Shown here piece after piece: positions 12,401 through 23,781 of a stretch of DNA of 64,000 nucleotides; within the stretch, counting starts at the first letter, position 1; each line of letters opens with the position of its first letter. The notes beneath the pieces were generated by a model. That model made no database searches and was not told where the DNA came from. It saw only the letters and a list, made by a program, of their open reading frames with translations. Both the position numbers and the translations under genes were made by a program. The stretch is from the NCBI GenBank assembly GCA_047967505.1, contig CM106538.1. The stretch is one strand, 5' to 3'. The DNA is from Dipteris shenzhenensis. Lineage: Eukaryota; Polypodiophyta; Polypodiopsida; Gleicheniales.

Positions 12401-12876
12401 CGAAGCTTTCGTTTTTAAAGATCCATTGATACATGTACTTAAGATTAATTTCATATATGTAATTGATGGCATTTGTCACCCATCTTCAGTATAGGTGGTT
12501 TTTCATCCGAATTGTTCTGATCCAAGATGGTGGTACGTGATCCAAGTTGCACCATGAAGTAAAAATTTTTGAAGATAGAGATGTGGATATGGAGATGCCA
12601 CTACCAATGTCGAATCCAATTGATCCAGATGGAAGAAGATGAAGATCAAAATATGAGCCAAGAGGAAGATGCGCATAATGACATCGTATGGGAGGAAGAT
12701 GGAGATCATGATATTGAGGAAAAAGATGACGATCATAAAGAATCACCACACTTTATTGAAGAAGATGATCAAGTACTCTTAGGTGAACGTATGATGCTAG
12801 AGTACGATGATGATATAGGAGATCAACTCGGTATAGAGTTAGAGATAGACTTGTTTGGCGCGTTAGACTTGGCTTA
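9481..12876 (+). pseudogene. TNP2-like transposase gene of copy C (TNP2, DUF4218, DUF4216)
   Basis: Domains occur in the canonical order. The TNP2 start has IHACHNDCILFRRHEHG and CSKCG. The catalytic-family core has MTWHASHRSIDD, MDGVNPFGLRST, VNYNIPPWLAIKKG and PLIEELQILWRGVW, and ends GYHACPICGPG. Next come LLDPMHIFKNV and KLSGFKSHDWH, then the DUF4218 block (VHLLVHIVDE, KARPEASMAEGW, 11258-11914), then DUF4216 (YGTIRKIYELDF, DVKWF, 12075-12380), and an acidic end. Introns such as 10235-10333 follow GT-AG. Frameshifts near 9680-9860 and in-frame stops (10396, 11456) show decay. The product would cut and join the element ends. Confidence 0.85.
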
Positions 12877-13099
12877 GGATGAAGCCGTTGATGTAAATGC
12901 TCTTCATTGATTTTTTTCATCTCAAACTTGGACATGAATATATGAGCTTCAAAGGCTTGATGTACATGGTCTTGTACTTTTATTCTCTCAAAGGATCAAG
13001 CATGTATGAAAAGGGAAAAAAATTGTCATTGGGAAAAACCATCTTTAAGGTCAGTATGAGAAAAAACACTCTCTGTAAAACATCACTATAGGAAACTAT

Positions 13100-13250
13100 C
13101 TTAGTGTCGCTATATAGCAACCATTCACAAGTCTAATAAGTGCCACTATATAGCGACAATTTACAAGTCTAATAAAGGTCGCTATATAGTGATGCTCTTT
13201 AGACGTCGCTATATAGCAATGTTTGCCTAAAGTAGCTATATAGCACCCCT
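13100..13250. repeat. Right subterminal palindrome array of CACTA copy C
   Basis: Five variants of the TCGCTATATAGCGA palindrome at about 15-40 bp spacing, the mirror of the array at 6530-6620. It lies about 90-240 bp inside the right terminus at 13340. Confidence 0.85.
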
Positions 13251-13340
13251 TAACGAATCTCGCTTTGGCTACAGATGATTAGCACCCCGCACATACTAAT
13301 CATCGATCCTTAAGTGTTGGAATAGGACCCATGTGTAGTG

Positions 13341-13846
13341 ATCTTTGGAGTGACCGAAGAAATCTCCTCATACATTCATCCTTGGTACAATAAAGAAGGA
13401 CACTTGAATATTTGTTGTGTTCATATACACTGCATGAAATCGGTCATTTTATGTGGATGGATTGCGAAAAACATGAAGGCATGATTATAAAGGTTTGAGG
13501 AGGTTTGATTAGATTGAACTTGGAGACAACAAGCTCTACTATTCAGATGAAGAGCTCAAACATCAAATTCAGATGAAGAGCTCAAACGTCAAACTTGAAG
13601 ATCTCAAGCCCTAATTATGCATCATCACTATGTCAAACAAGTTGATATTTCAGGTAGATTTTTCTATTTTTCAAACATACTTTGCACTATATCATGCACC
13701 AAACATAGCACCTATACTTTATACTATGGACAAGTGCGTCTTATTCCTTTGTACTATCCACATGCAATTTGCACTATATCATCCAAGATTACACTGTATT
13801 ATTCAAACTGGCATATGCCCATCCTTTGTGTATATATATTCACATA
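13341..13846. other. Unassigned stretch right of copy C
   Basis: Begins with the ATC target duplication. No conserved reading frame or named repeat is visible. A short duplication (TTCAGATGAAGAGCTCAAAC) occurs near 13544 and 13569. Confidence 0.4.
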
Positions 13847-14018
13847 GAGATATATAGTGGATCGGGTTTTTCCCTTGTACTTAACTCAGCCTAGTCCTCA
13901 ACTATATGTTAGGAGAGAGACGGATACAAGAGTTTCTCCCAAGGAAGTGATTCTATTCATAGATCATAGGCAGTTGAGGACTAGGCTGAGTTAGGGCAAA
14001 ATAAATATAGCTCTAACA
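13847..14018 (-). mobile_element. Short LTR copies in inverted arrangement
   Basis: On the minus strand 14018-13907 reads TGTTAGAGC...CTAACA and matches the short LTR at 4517-4651 (shared GATCTATGAATAGAATCAC and CTTCCTTGGGAG blocks). Directly left, 13878-13906 repeats the LTR phrase CTCAGCCTAGTCCTCAACTAT in the opposite orientation, giving a small inverted repeat. It looks like one LTR joined head-to-head with part of another. No internal region is visible. Confidence 0.65.
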
Positions 14019-14029
14019 TATTCCACGCA

Positions 14030-15045
14030 TGATCTAATTGGAAAAAAAGAGAGGTTTTGAAATCAAAGTCTTTCCATTGTCTTGAGAATAAAATCCTAAT
14101 TAACTCTATCATATGCTTTCTCTAGGTCTAGGTTTAGCAATCCATTTTGTGTTACTATTGTGAGTAATGCATTGAGGATTGTGTCATAATTTTTTCTTCC
14201 ATATACAAAACCGTACTTGGTCTAAGCATGGTTAGGTGACATGCTCTTTGTGCTTTATGAAAGCACATAGCACATTACTCATAGCACAAATTATGTATCT
14301 TAATATATGATTTTTTTAAAATATCAATGTTCTTTAATGAACTTACAATATTGTAAGAGTCAAAAAGCACATTTTATCATTGCAATGATTTTTTAGGGTT
14401 TGAAATAGGTATCCTATACCACTAAAAGCACTAAATGTCTCGGACAATACTTTTTTTCATGTCACCTTCCCATGCTAAGACCCTACTGCCTTGCATGAAT
14501 TGTTCTTCCAAGAATAAACTTAATTCTATTAGCCATCATGGCCTTCACTATTACTTTGTAAATATATTTCAGCATTGACAAGGGTCTCAGTGGTTGGGGA
14601 CAATCCTATTAATATTCTTAGGAATGAGATTTATGATGCTCGTGTTTAGCTTTCAAGGAAGTTTACCCAACCAAACACCATCAATTGATCAAATTAGTCA
14701 TGCTAGTGCCACACACTTCCCAATAGTGATGAAAGAACTCAATCAAGAAGCCATCAATCCTTGGATCCTTACCTTTAGGTATTGTCATCACAATGTATTT
14801 TATCTTTGCATAAGAGAAGCGCCATTGCAACTACATGGACTTAGGAGTCAAGAAACTTCTCTGCATATTTGCTAGAAAGGTATTCACATGATCCTATAGC
14901 CAGTTGGCATGATAGGCTTGGTGTCTACAACACTAGACAAGTGATATATAGACACTTTTGCACTGCATGAATCATCAGCAATCCGATTACCATTTTCATC
15001 TTGAACCATTTCTATAGACTCTCTTAGCTTCTTTTTTAGGATAGC
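14030..15045 (-). pseudogene. LINE reverse-transcriptase remnant
   Basis: The minus strand, read with frame changes, gives the plant LINE series: ENGNRIADDS near 14990, a KDPRIDGFLIEFFHHYWEV block near 14740, NLIPKN, and the reverse-transcriptase motif A region NLDLEKAYDRV near 14110-14140, where the Asp is one of the metal-binding residues. Stops and frameshifts are frequent. No endonuclease or poly-A tail was identified, so this is a truncated dead copy of a non-LTR retrotransposon. Confidence 0.7.
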
Positions 15046-15310
15046 TAAAAAGAAGAAGGTTGAGAGCTGTTAGCTCTTTCCTACTGCTTTTGTAGAAAGA
15101 GCTGGGTATTCTCAGTATCCAGGGTTTCGAGGCTTTTTGTCACCTACAGATATATCGGGGTTATTATTTGTAGTATATGTGTAGCTTAGGACCTCGAGTC
15201 ATGTTCCGATGAGAGACATAGACTTAAGTGTGGTAAGCAAACAAAGTGCATGCATGTGTAAAAGGAACATGTATCATCATGATTGAGGTAATGAAGGCTT
15301 TCACCTTCAT
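15046..15310. other. Unassigned spacer
   Basis: Lies between the LINE remnant and the minisatellite. I see no conserved frame or structure in it. Confidence 0.35.
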
Positions 15311-15600
15311 TGGGGGTTGGAGGGTTTAGGAGGAGTTTAAGGATTAGAAGGAGGTTCCAAGGTTAGAAGGAGGTCCCAGGGTTTAGAAGGAGGTTCCAAG
15401 GTTTAGAAGGAGGTTCCAAGGTTAAGAAGGAGTTCCAAGGTTTAGAAGGAGGTTCTAGGGTTAGAGGGAGGTTCCAGGGTTTAGAAGGAGGTTCTAGGGT
15501 TAGAAGGAGTTCCAGGGTTAAAAGGAGGTTCCAAGCTTTAGATGGAGTTCCAAGGTTTAGCAGGAGGTTCCAGGATTGAAAGGAGGATCAAGGTTCAGGG
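15311..15600. repeat. Minisatellite, GGTTTAGAAGGAGGTTCCA unit
   Basis: About thirteen imperfect copies of a roughly 20-22 bp unit (GGAGGTTCCAAGGTTTAGAA) in tandem. Units differ by single substitutions and small deletions. Confidence 0.9.
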
Positions 15601-15689
15601 TAGAGTACATGGTGGAGAACTCATCTCCCTCATAGGTCATGGAGTTTAAGGGTTGAGTAACAAAGGGTTTAGGGGGAGCATAGGAGTGG

Positions 15690-15860
15690 GAGAGGAGGAA
15701 GAAGGTGTAAGAGCATGGGGGAAAGAAGTGAGAGGAGGAGGGAGGAGGAGGAGGAGGAGGGAGGAGGAGGAGGAAGAGGGAGGAGGAGAAGGGAGGAGGA
15801 GGAGGGAGGAGGAGAGGGAGAGGATGGGTTGCAAGGTTGGAGGAGAGGGGAGGAGTAGTT
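15690..15860. repeat. GGAGGA-rich purine tract
   Basis: Nearly pure purine on the plus strand, built from GGAGGA and GGAGAG. Both strands read open here only because the tract lacks stop triplets; the Ser/Pro/Leu and Glu/Arg/Gly peptides are not genes. Confidence 0.85.
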
Positions 15861-16019
15861 GCAAGGTTAGGACATGCTTTTGGACATGGAGTGCAAGGAA
15901 GAATGGACACTTGAGACAATTGCTTGGAATACCAAAGTAGAACTCAACAAAATGCCCTAAAGAGTGTGGGCTTTATTCCATTATGTGGTATTTATACAAG
16001 TTGGAGAGCTTCTCTCTTT

Positions 16020-16317
16020 GCATATAGGAATTGTAACACATTCTTTCTCTACATGTAGAAGTCGTATGTAGATGTTGTAACACATTCTCTTTCTACATGT
16101 AGAACTTGCATATAGTTGTAACACATTCTCTTTCTACATGTAGAACTCGCATATAGAAGTTGTAACACATTCTCTTTCTACATGTGGAACTCGCATATAG
16201 AAGTTACATATAGAAGTCATGTGTAGAACTTGCATGTAAAACTCGCATGTACAAGTCGTTTGTAGAACTTGCATGTAGGAGTTGTATGTAGAACTTGCAT
16301 GCGAGTTTTGATTGGTC
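16020..16317. repeat. Minisatellite abutting a truncated reverse transcriptase
   Basis: Repeats of TACATGTAGAACTCGCATATAGAAG with interspersed GTTGTAACACATTCTCTTTC in the left half; the right half keeps only the GTAGAACTTGCATG part. The array begins where the Ty3 reverse transcriptase at 16318-16692 stops matching, so it marks the truncation point of that element. Confidence 0.85.
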
Positions 16318-18350
16318 TTTAGGAGCAATTTGCACTTGGCTATAGCCACTAAAGCCATCCAAGAAGCTATATATTTCTGAACCTGCCACCTTTTCCAACA
16401 CTGTTTGTGTTAAGGGTAGGGAATAGTGATCCCTAATTGTGGCGGCATTCACATATTTTAAGTTTATGCATATTCTGAGCTTCTTGTTGCATTTAGGCAT
16501 AATGACGATGGGTGAAACCCAATCAGCATGTTCTATCTCATAGATGAATCTGGCATCTAGGAGTTTTTCTAGCTTGTCATAAACCATGGTGCCATACTTA
16601 GGATTTGTGCGATAAGGTCCACATACCTTAGGGTGAGCACCTTCCCTTATAGGTATCATGTGTACTGCCACTTTTGGTGAAATTCCTTTCATCTATTTAT
16701 ATGACCATGCTAGGCAATCACAATATTCCATTAGGAGTGCTTTGAGTTTGGTTTCATCTTCTTGAGAAAGCTGTTTCCCAATGAAAACCAGTTTTTCTTC
16801 CTCCCCTTCAAGGGTGAGGTTTATTGTGCATGTTTTTGCTGGTCCCTCATAGATTGGAGTTTCTCCAATGCTATCGGTTTCATGAACTTCAGATTCCCTT
16901 AGTGGTCTTGGCATTACTATTGGCGTGCTGCCACTTGTGTAATTCTTGAAGTATTCCGGCACTTCTCGAAGATCAGCCTCTGATGGGGTTGAACTAGCCT
17001 AACATGTGTTGTGTATTGGGTGGCATAGTTGCATTTACTAATTTGTCAGGCTCTTCTTGACTTTCTTTTTTTGAAGTCTCTTGATCGAGCTTCATCCATA
17101 CATGTGGCTTATATTTTTGAAACTTCTTACGTTGGGAACTATGGGGTAACTTTTCCACTAGTAAGGTGTTTCCAAGTAAGGGTTCATTTGCTGCGCATAC
17201 TCCTTCTAGTCCCTCAGGGGACCATTCAAGAGGCGGTGGTTCTGATTTTGAGGGAGCTGACTTTGCAAGATACAATTCAAAATCAGAAAAGTCAAGGCAG
17301 TTGTCGATGGTTGCGAATGTTTGTATCCAGTTATTGACATTGCTTTGTGAGTCACCTACTATGGCATGCTATTGTAAGGGAGCTGGTTTGCTTGAGATTT
17401 TTGTTGAAGATGTGTCATCCAACGCTCTAGGCATGATTGGTTTAATAGCTTCTATCCTCACATTCACCCTGACTGTAGTGTCTCGATTCTGGATTGTCAG
17501 TCTATTAGTTCCCTAGTCATGGAGGACTAATGCTTCCTGTAACCAAGGACGTCCCAGTAAGATTTGATAGGATTTTTTGCAGAGATCCAAGATTGTGAAT
17601 TGAAGGGAAGAGCGGACTCCTGTGATCTTTGTGGACACGCCATTCACTATTCCCAAGGGTTTAGCCCATGAATCGTTGGCAAGGTGTATGTTATTTAATT
17701 AGCCTTTTGCATTGGTGGGAGACCCCATTCTTTGTAGAGCTCCTTTGATAGGACAGTTACACCTGCTCCACCATCCGCTATGGCTTGGACTTCATTATAT
17801 GCCTTGCGGATCAAAGGCACAATAATATTGCATATGTCATCTCTCTCACCCATCTGCACAGGGATATCTTTGATGTCATTCATAGGTGGAGGGGATTTGC
17901 GAGTTCAATCCATCCTTTGAAACTCTCCCAGAGATTGGGACAATTTCGTAGGAGGATTCCGATGGGAATTGACACAGGGCAACTCAGGATGCTAGAGAGT
18001 GCGGCTCCTTCAAGTTGACATGCCGGTACATTATGTTGTGGAGTCTGTTGTTGGAACAAAGGCTCGAGTAAAATATCAATACTATGTGGAGCCAAGTCAT
18101 GGATTGGGTCTTGAGCTTGTTCGTTTTGTACCCATTGTTGAAGTGGCTGAAAACGAGCCTTCTCCACCACTACATTTGGGTATGGAGCTTCTTTTATTTG
18201 AGGCTTGGGTGTTGATGTGGATGAGCTTGGCTGCTCATTGCTTGTGGAGGTGGAGGCACTTGTGCTTTCTTTTTTAGAAGGCACTTTGGTTGGATTGGAA
18301 TGTTAGGGTCCTTGGTGGCCTTTTTTTGTTGGCATGTAATTACATTTATA
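16318..18350 (-). pseudogene. Ty3/gypsy pol fragment: protease and start of reverse transcriptase
   Basis: Minus strand, 5' to 3': a Ser/Thr/Pro linker (18284-18100), the retroviral-type aspartic protease core DGGAGVTVLS (about 17746-17775), LLGRPWL near 17550, then reverse transcriptase with YDKLEKLLDARFIYEIEHADW, VSPIVIMPKCNKKLRICIN and SFLDGFSGYSQ. The protease has DGGAG where many families have DSGA. The sequence stops after QVQIAPKDQSK at the minisatellite, so the second half of RT, RNase H and integrase are missing. Several stops occur between blocks. Its gag is the gene at 28864-30720, separated by the inserted 10.5-kb transposon. Confidence 0.8.
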
Positions 18351-18447
18351 GGTTGGGAGGTAGCAAGCTAAGGGTGTCCACTTCCGGACCACTTTCGGGT
18401 GAGTCTGACACCCGCTCGAGTGAAAATACAAAGGTTTTGCTTCGGTG

Positions 18448-18862
18448 TGCAATACCTCGATCGAGGTATTGTCTCCAATGAAACTCACACATGAGGACAA
18501 CTGAGCCAAGCCAATACCTCGATCGAGGTCCTAGACTTTTTTTCACCGAAGCGAGCCTAGCTAACATACCTCGATTGAGGTATCGTGGCAGGTCCATACC
18601 TCGATCGAGGTAGATGGACCGATGTGTATGGGGCATGTCGAATACCTCGATCGAGGTATGGAGGTATGATGGAGCGATGTATATGTGGCATGTAAAATAC
18701 CTCAATCCAGGTACAATGGCATGTCTATACCTCGATCGAGGTATGATGGATCGATATGTATGTGGCATGTGAAATACCTCGATCGAGGTAGTGAAACCCT
18801 AAAGTTTTGTATATAAAGAGAGGGACCCCCCCTCATTCTTCATACCTCAATCGAGCACCTCC
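18448..18862. repeat. Left palindrome array, ATACCTCGATCGAGGTAT
   Basis: About nine full or near copies of this perfect 18-bp palindrome, spaced roughly 30-65 bp, starting some 65 bp inside the left terminal repeat. The last copy overlaps the start of the plus-strand transcription unit. The same motif is clustered at 26965-27570, upstream of the minus-strand gene. Such mirrored arrays resemble transposase-binding subterminal repeats. Confidence 0.92.
18812..18817 (+). promoter_or_regulatory. TATA box for the plus-strand transposon gene
   Basis: TATAAA lies about 60 bp before the first ATG (18875) of a reading frame that stays open to a good splice donor. It lies within the right end of the palindrome array, so the palindromes occupy the promoter. 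Confidence 0.55.
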
Positions 18863-18874
18863 GCATCAAAATCG

Positions 18875-21840
18875 ATGGATTTGCGAGAGCTCGATGGAAT
18901 TGTGGTAGCGACGGAGAACGAGCGACTGACAACGACAGAGATGGACGGAGCGAGAGATTCCCGGTAAGGTTTTTTTAATGTAGCTTTTTTTTTTTGCAAA
19001 AATTTATTTAAATTTTAGTTTATAGGAATATCTAATTTAATTATAAAATATTTCTAAATTTCAAATGCATTTTAAAGTTTTTATAAATTATTTTTTGAAT
19101 TATGTAATTTTTTATTTAAAATGTGAAAATGTATATATTTTGTTTTTTAAAATCATCTGTTTAAAAAAAAGAGATTAAAGTTAGTTTTTAAATTAGTGCT
19201 ATTTTTATTTAAATAAAGAAACATTTGAATTTTATTTTTAAAAATCATCTTGAAAAAAAAAAGAAAATAAGAGTTTAAGGCAGCTTTTATGTTATTTAAG
19301 TTAGTGAAGTTTTAATTTAAATGTCAAAAAGTATATATTTTGTTTTTTAAAATCATCTATTTAAAAAAAAAGAGATTAAAGTAGTTTTTATGTTAATTTT
19401 TAAATTACTGAAGTTTTGAATTAAATATAACATTTAAATTTTATTTTTAGAAATCATCTATTAAAAAAAAGAAAATAAGAGTTTAAAGTAGCTTTTATAT
19501 TATTTTAGTTTATAGGAATATCTTATTTAATTATAAAATATTTTAAATTTTCAAATGCATTTTAAAGTTTTTTTGAATTACTTTTTTTAATTATGTAATT
19601 TTTTATTTAAAATGTGAAAATTTATATATTTTGTTTTTTAAAATCATCTTTTTAAAAAAAGAGAGATTAAAGTAGTTTTTATATTATTTTTCAAATTAGT
19701 GCTATTTTTATTTAAATAAAAAAAACGTTTAAATTTTAGTTTTTAAAATCATCTTTAAAAAAAAAAGAAAATAAGAGTTTAAGGTAGCTTTTATGTTATT
19801 TAAGTTAGTGAAGTTTTTATTTAAATGTCAAAAAGTATATATTTTGTTTTCTAAAATCATCTATTAAAAAAAAATAGTTTGCATGTTATTTTTTAAATTA
19901 GTGAAGTTTTGAATTAAATATAACATTTAAATTTTGTTTTTAGAAATCATCTATTAAAAAAAAGAAATTATTGCGGTGTGCGTTTATCTATCTTTATGTG
20001 GAATATTATAGATTATATAGTTAGTTAAGAGTTGTTTCATAATTTAGGTAGAGTAAGTAGGCTGAGTTAACAAGCTAGAGCAAGATGATCTAGTTAAGGC
20101 CTAGTCAAAAAGTTGTTTAGGGCTAGCTATTCCCAAATAGCTAGGAGCTAGTCATGCCAACCAATCATTCAACAGATGCTCCAAGTCAAGTAGTATAACC
20201 AAGGTTATCTCAATGACCATAACCTATCTCTATCCTATAAATATTGTCATTTCCTATATATTCTATACATTTCAAGATGCTATTCTACTTTAGTTTGGTA
20301 TATGTTTAAAGGTGCAATTTGACTTCCACTTGCAATTATTGAGAGGTGCATTTGTCCACCTTCATGTGGAATATTCTAGGATACAGGTCTTGCCTTGGGT
20401 TATATCTTTCAAGTTAGCATCTATTCCTTGTAGTCCATTTTAGTGTATTGTTCTATCACGGAACATGGTAGGATGGGGCATCAGGAGCATCAAACTACAG
20501 GTGTTCGGCGTCAATGCGAGGCACCAAAGCTACACACTATCCCTGCACCGGCATTGCGGGCTGTTGGAGGATGGATTAGGGGGGATGTTCATTCAGTGGC
20601 ATCATCCTTGCACGACATGGTCTCTGCCCTATCGAGATCACTTTCGATTCCACCTCCCACATCTATGGAGCCTCCCAAATCTACACCACCTCCCACATCT
20701 ACACCGCCTCAGCACGAGTTGGAGACTCGAGACGCACAGATTGCAAAGTTGGAGGCATTGTTGGCCGAGTCTAGGGACAAGGTTAGTTATTCTAATTATT
20801 TTAGTTTTTTTTTTTGTTGTGTGTTTTGAACTGAAGTTTTTTGGTTAATTCTCACCATGTACGTGACATGTTTGCATTGCAGGCACATCTATTGCGACAG
20901 GATATGGAGTCTCGTGTATGACTGTTGGAGGCAGATTTGGAGGAGCAGAGGATTCGGACATGCATACCATACCATGGAGCGGAGCACTATATTTTGCAGT
21001 TGAGATCCATCTCGCCATAGGATCGACCCTAGCATCACCTTGTATCCCGCTCCTCCTATAGATGTGCCGACTAGGACACCCATAGATGCACCAGTCATAG
21101 CCAGGCTTCCTACTGCCACTTGTGTTCTTTGCCACAAGGAGTTTGACACCGTAGGGTGGTTTGGACTAGGGTGCGACCAACACATCTCCATTGCATAACC
21201 TGCCTCATGGTGGCATGCTCAGTGTACCCTGTATGCTTTGCTGAGATTGATGTGGCCACATATAGAGGACTAGGCATGGATGATTTGTATCCTGGTCATT
21301 GTCAGGCCATTGATCCATTTGCTCGCGTGGTCTTGATAGAGCAATACAGGGAGGAGGCACAGAGAGCTTTGCTATAGTAGGAGGGTGTTGATACATCAGT
21401 GGTTGCAACGTGTGTTCCGTGATGCTTCTCATATGGTGATTTCATGCCAAGTGACGAGGCACGAGTAGAGGAGGCACGCCGTATTGAGCGAGAGGCAGAG
21501 CTTCAGATATCATTGCAGCAATGGGTGGAGCAGCAGCTTGGGCGGGGCTAAGCCCAGTGTCTTCTACATGTAGAGACGATTACTCGTGCTAGATTTGAGG
21601 CACGAGTATTCGCAGATGCATGACTTTGGGAGGTGAGACATGCATACATAGAGGAGGTGAGGGTAGCAGAGATGGCAGTGGTGGCTCATGTAGCATGCCC
21701 TCCTCTTCATCAGGATGAGGCTGCCCCATCTGATCCGGCTTTGCCTGAGGGCACACAATGGACGGTTGGGTAGCGGGTCATACGGGAGCCACGTCAGAGG
21801 ATGACTAGAGGATCATATGTGGAGTTATTAGATTTTGATT
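18875..21840 (+). pseudogene. Plus-strand spliced gene of the 10.5-kb transposon (coiled-coil protein)
   Basis: Exon 1, 18875-18963 (starts MDLRELDGIVV), ends CCG|GTAAGG. Intron 1, 18964-20471, is AT-rich. Exon 2, 20472-20781, joins in frame (RDSRMGHQEHQ) and holds a Pro/Ser/Thr-rich stretch then ELETRDAQIAKLEALLAESRDK-type coiled coil. Intron 2 is 20782-20882 (GTTAGT...TGCAG). Exon 3 continues the coil as AHLLRQDMESRV, then a TGA where CGA would be expected and LLEADLEEQRIR after it. Further open pieces at 21240-21375 and 21440-21840 are Glu/Arg-rich. I do not recognise the family; a DNA-binding or dimerising accessory protein is an inference. Stops look like C-to-T decay. Confidence 0.55.
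19017..19975. repeat. Tandem duplication, 490-bp period, inside intron 1
   Basis: AGTTTATAGGAATATC begins at 19017 and again at 19507, and each is followed by the same series of TTAAAATCATCT and AAAAAAGAGATTAAAG phrases. Very AT-rich (long A and T runs). No coding content. Confidence 0.85.
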
Positions 21841-22039
21841 CAGGACGATTGTTTATGCTTCACACATATCTTGTTTAGGGATGCACTTCTGCATGATGAT
21901 GATGATGATGTACACATTCATTTTGGTACTTTCATGATATTGTTCTTACTTTTATGATGTATGAGCATTTTCATACTTTCATGATGTTCTTCTTACTTTG
22001 TTTATCTTAGTTTATAGTTTGTTCAAATCTAACATAAAC

Positions 22040-22169
22040 ATTTAAAATTAGGAGTATGATTTTGAATTTCAAATGTCTTAATTCACAAATCTAATACATA
22101 AGGTATTTTAAAAATAATGCCATGTGAAGTAATTATAAACATTAAGCATTGAAAAAGTGTTCAAGTATA

Positions 22170-22217
<48 letters not shown>

Positions 22218-22455
22218 CTATGAACTTTATCATTTTGAATATCATTTTGAATTTCTATATATCAATGCTTGCAATTATTACACTAAACCTAAGAGCCGTG
22301 CGAAGTTTCATCCCCATGTGCGTATTTAAAATTAGGAGTATGATTTTGAATTTCAAATATCTCAATTCACACATCTAATACATAAGGTATTTTAAAAATA
22401 TTTTGATGTGTCGTAATTGTAAACATTAAGCATTGAAAAGCTGTTCAAGTATAAG

Positions 22456-22511
<56 letters not shown>

Positions 22512-22560
22512 ATCTCTCTCTTTCTAGAGCTCTCTCGTGCTATGAACTTTAATATTTTGA
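22040..22560. repeat. 284-bp tandem duplication carrying two (CT)n microsatellites
   Basis: TAAAATTAGGAGTATGATTTT starts at 22043 and 22327, each time leading to a CT repeat (22173-22214 and 22459-22502). The microsatellite was therefore duplicated with its flanks. Lies downstream of the plus-strand gene. Confidence 0.88.
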
Positions 22561-22604
22561 ATATCATATTGAATTTCGTACATATCAATGCTTGCCATTT
22601 TTCA

Positions 22605-23440
22605 TACGTAGTCACTAGTAGGATTATACCTTCCACGTGGCACATACGAAATCAGTTGGAGACCAAATCTTGCATGGATGTATGCATTATACCTTCCACG
22701 TGGCGCATACCAAATTAATTAGAGACCAAATCTTGCACGGATGTACGTCTAAGGTAGCCTAAGAGCCGTGCAAAGTTTAATCCCCAACAGATAAGTCCAC
22801 ATGCATATTTGGTTAGTACGTGTGCCATTTTTCATACATAGTCACTAGTAGGGAGTGCTTGCAAAAATGTACGCATTTACCTTCCACGTGGCACATACCA
22901 AATCAGTTGGAGACCAAATCTTGCGTGGATGTACGTCTAGGGTAGCCTAAGAGCCGTGCAAAGTTTCATCCCCAACACGGTTTAGGGTTTTTTAGTGTTT
23001 AGGGTTTAGGGTTTATGCATTATACCTTCCACGTGGCACATACCAAATCAGTTGGAGACCAAATCTTGCGTGGATGTAGGTCTAGGGTAGCCTAAGAGCT
23101 GTGCGAAGTTTCATCCCCAACAGATAAGTCCACATGCATATTTGGTTAGTATGTTTGCCATTTTTCATACGTAGTCGTGCTAGTAGGGATTGTAAAAATG
23201 TATGCATTATACCTTCCACATGGTGCATACCAAATCAGTTGGAGACTAAATCTTGCATGGATGTATATCTAGGATAGCCTAAGAGCCATGTGAAGTTTAA
23301 TCCCCAATAGATAAGTCCACAACTTTCATCCCCCACAGATAAGTCCACATCCATATTTGGTTAGTACGTGTGCAATTTTTCATATGTAGTCATGCTAGTA
23401 GGGACCAACAGATAAGTCCACATGCGTATTTCATTAGTAT
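22605..23440. repeat. Tandem repeat array around CCTTCCACGTGGCACATAC
   Basis: The phrase recurs near 22628, 22692, 22879, 23024 and 23210, with linked phrases GGAGACCAAATCTTGC, GTAGCCTAAGAGCCGTG and CAGATAAGTCCACATGC. Full units are about 180-190 bp. Each contains a CACGTG core. A telomere-like insert sits at about 22980-23013. Confidence 0.85.
22980..23013 (+). repeat. Short interstitial telomere-like tract (TTTAGGG)
   Basis: Reads GTTTAGGGTTTTTTAGTG then three further TTTAGGG-like units. It has the plant telomere unit but is only about 35 bp and lies inside a transposon repeat array, so it is not a chromosome end. Confidence 0.7.
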
Positions 23441-23781
23441 GTGCACGAATTTTCTTAGTCACATTTTAAAAATGTCCTAAAGCACAAAATACAATTACAA
23501 CATTACTACTAATAAACAATTTTTTGTTTTACATAAATAACAAATCCCATTGAGAAGACAACGGACATCATGTATAAAATAGAATCTAATACAATGATGT
23601 GTATGAATGTGTATACAACCATCATAGTGAAATACAAAATATGAGTCCATGAAAATTACAATGGTATGGTCACATAGTGAGCCTATACATATCGAATACA
23701 AAAATATGTAATCAACTAATGATACCCAATAAAAATCAATCTGATCAACTGATGATCCCAAAAAATATGATATGTAATGTG

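Larger units (their letters stand above)
6417..13340 (+). mobile_element. Complete CACTA (En/Spm) transposon, copy C
   Basis: The left end reads CATTACAAGGCATAGGTCC (one change from CACTACAAGG) and the right end is the inverse, beginning CACTACACATGGGTCC on the minus strand. The 3-bp target duplication ATC flanks both ends (6414-6416 and 13341-13343), as expected for CACTA elements. The palindrome TCGCTATATAGCGA and variants are clustered just inside both ends (6530-6620 and 13100-13250). Inside are a minus-strand TNPA-like gene and a plus-strand TNP2-like gene, transcribed divergently. Total length 6,924 bp. Both genes carry stops or frameshifts, so the copy is probably no longer autonomous. 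Confidence 0.88.

Noticed and set aside
13084-13100. CACTATAGGAAACTATC as a CACTA terminus starting a new element
   Set aside because: It lies inside copy C, whose true end at 13340 has the matching inverted repeat and ATC duplication.
22980-23013. TTTAGGG-like units as a chromosome end or centromere-proximal telomere array
   Set aside because: Only about 35 bp, imperfect, and embedded in a transposon repeat.
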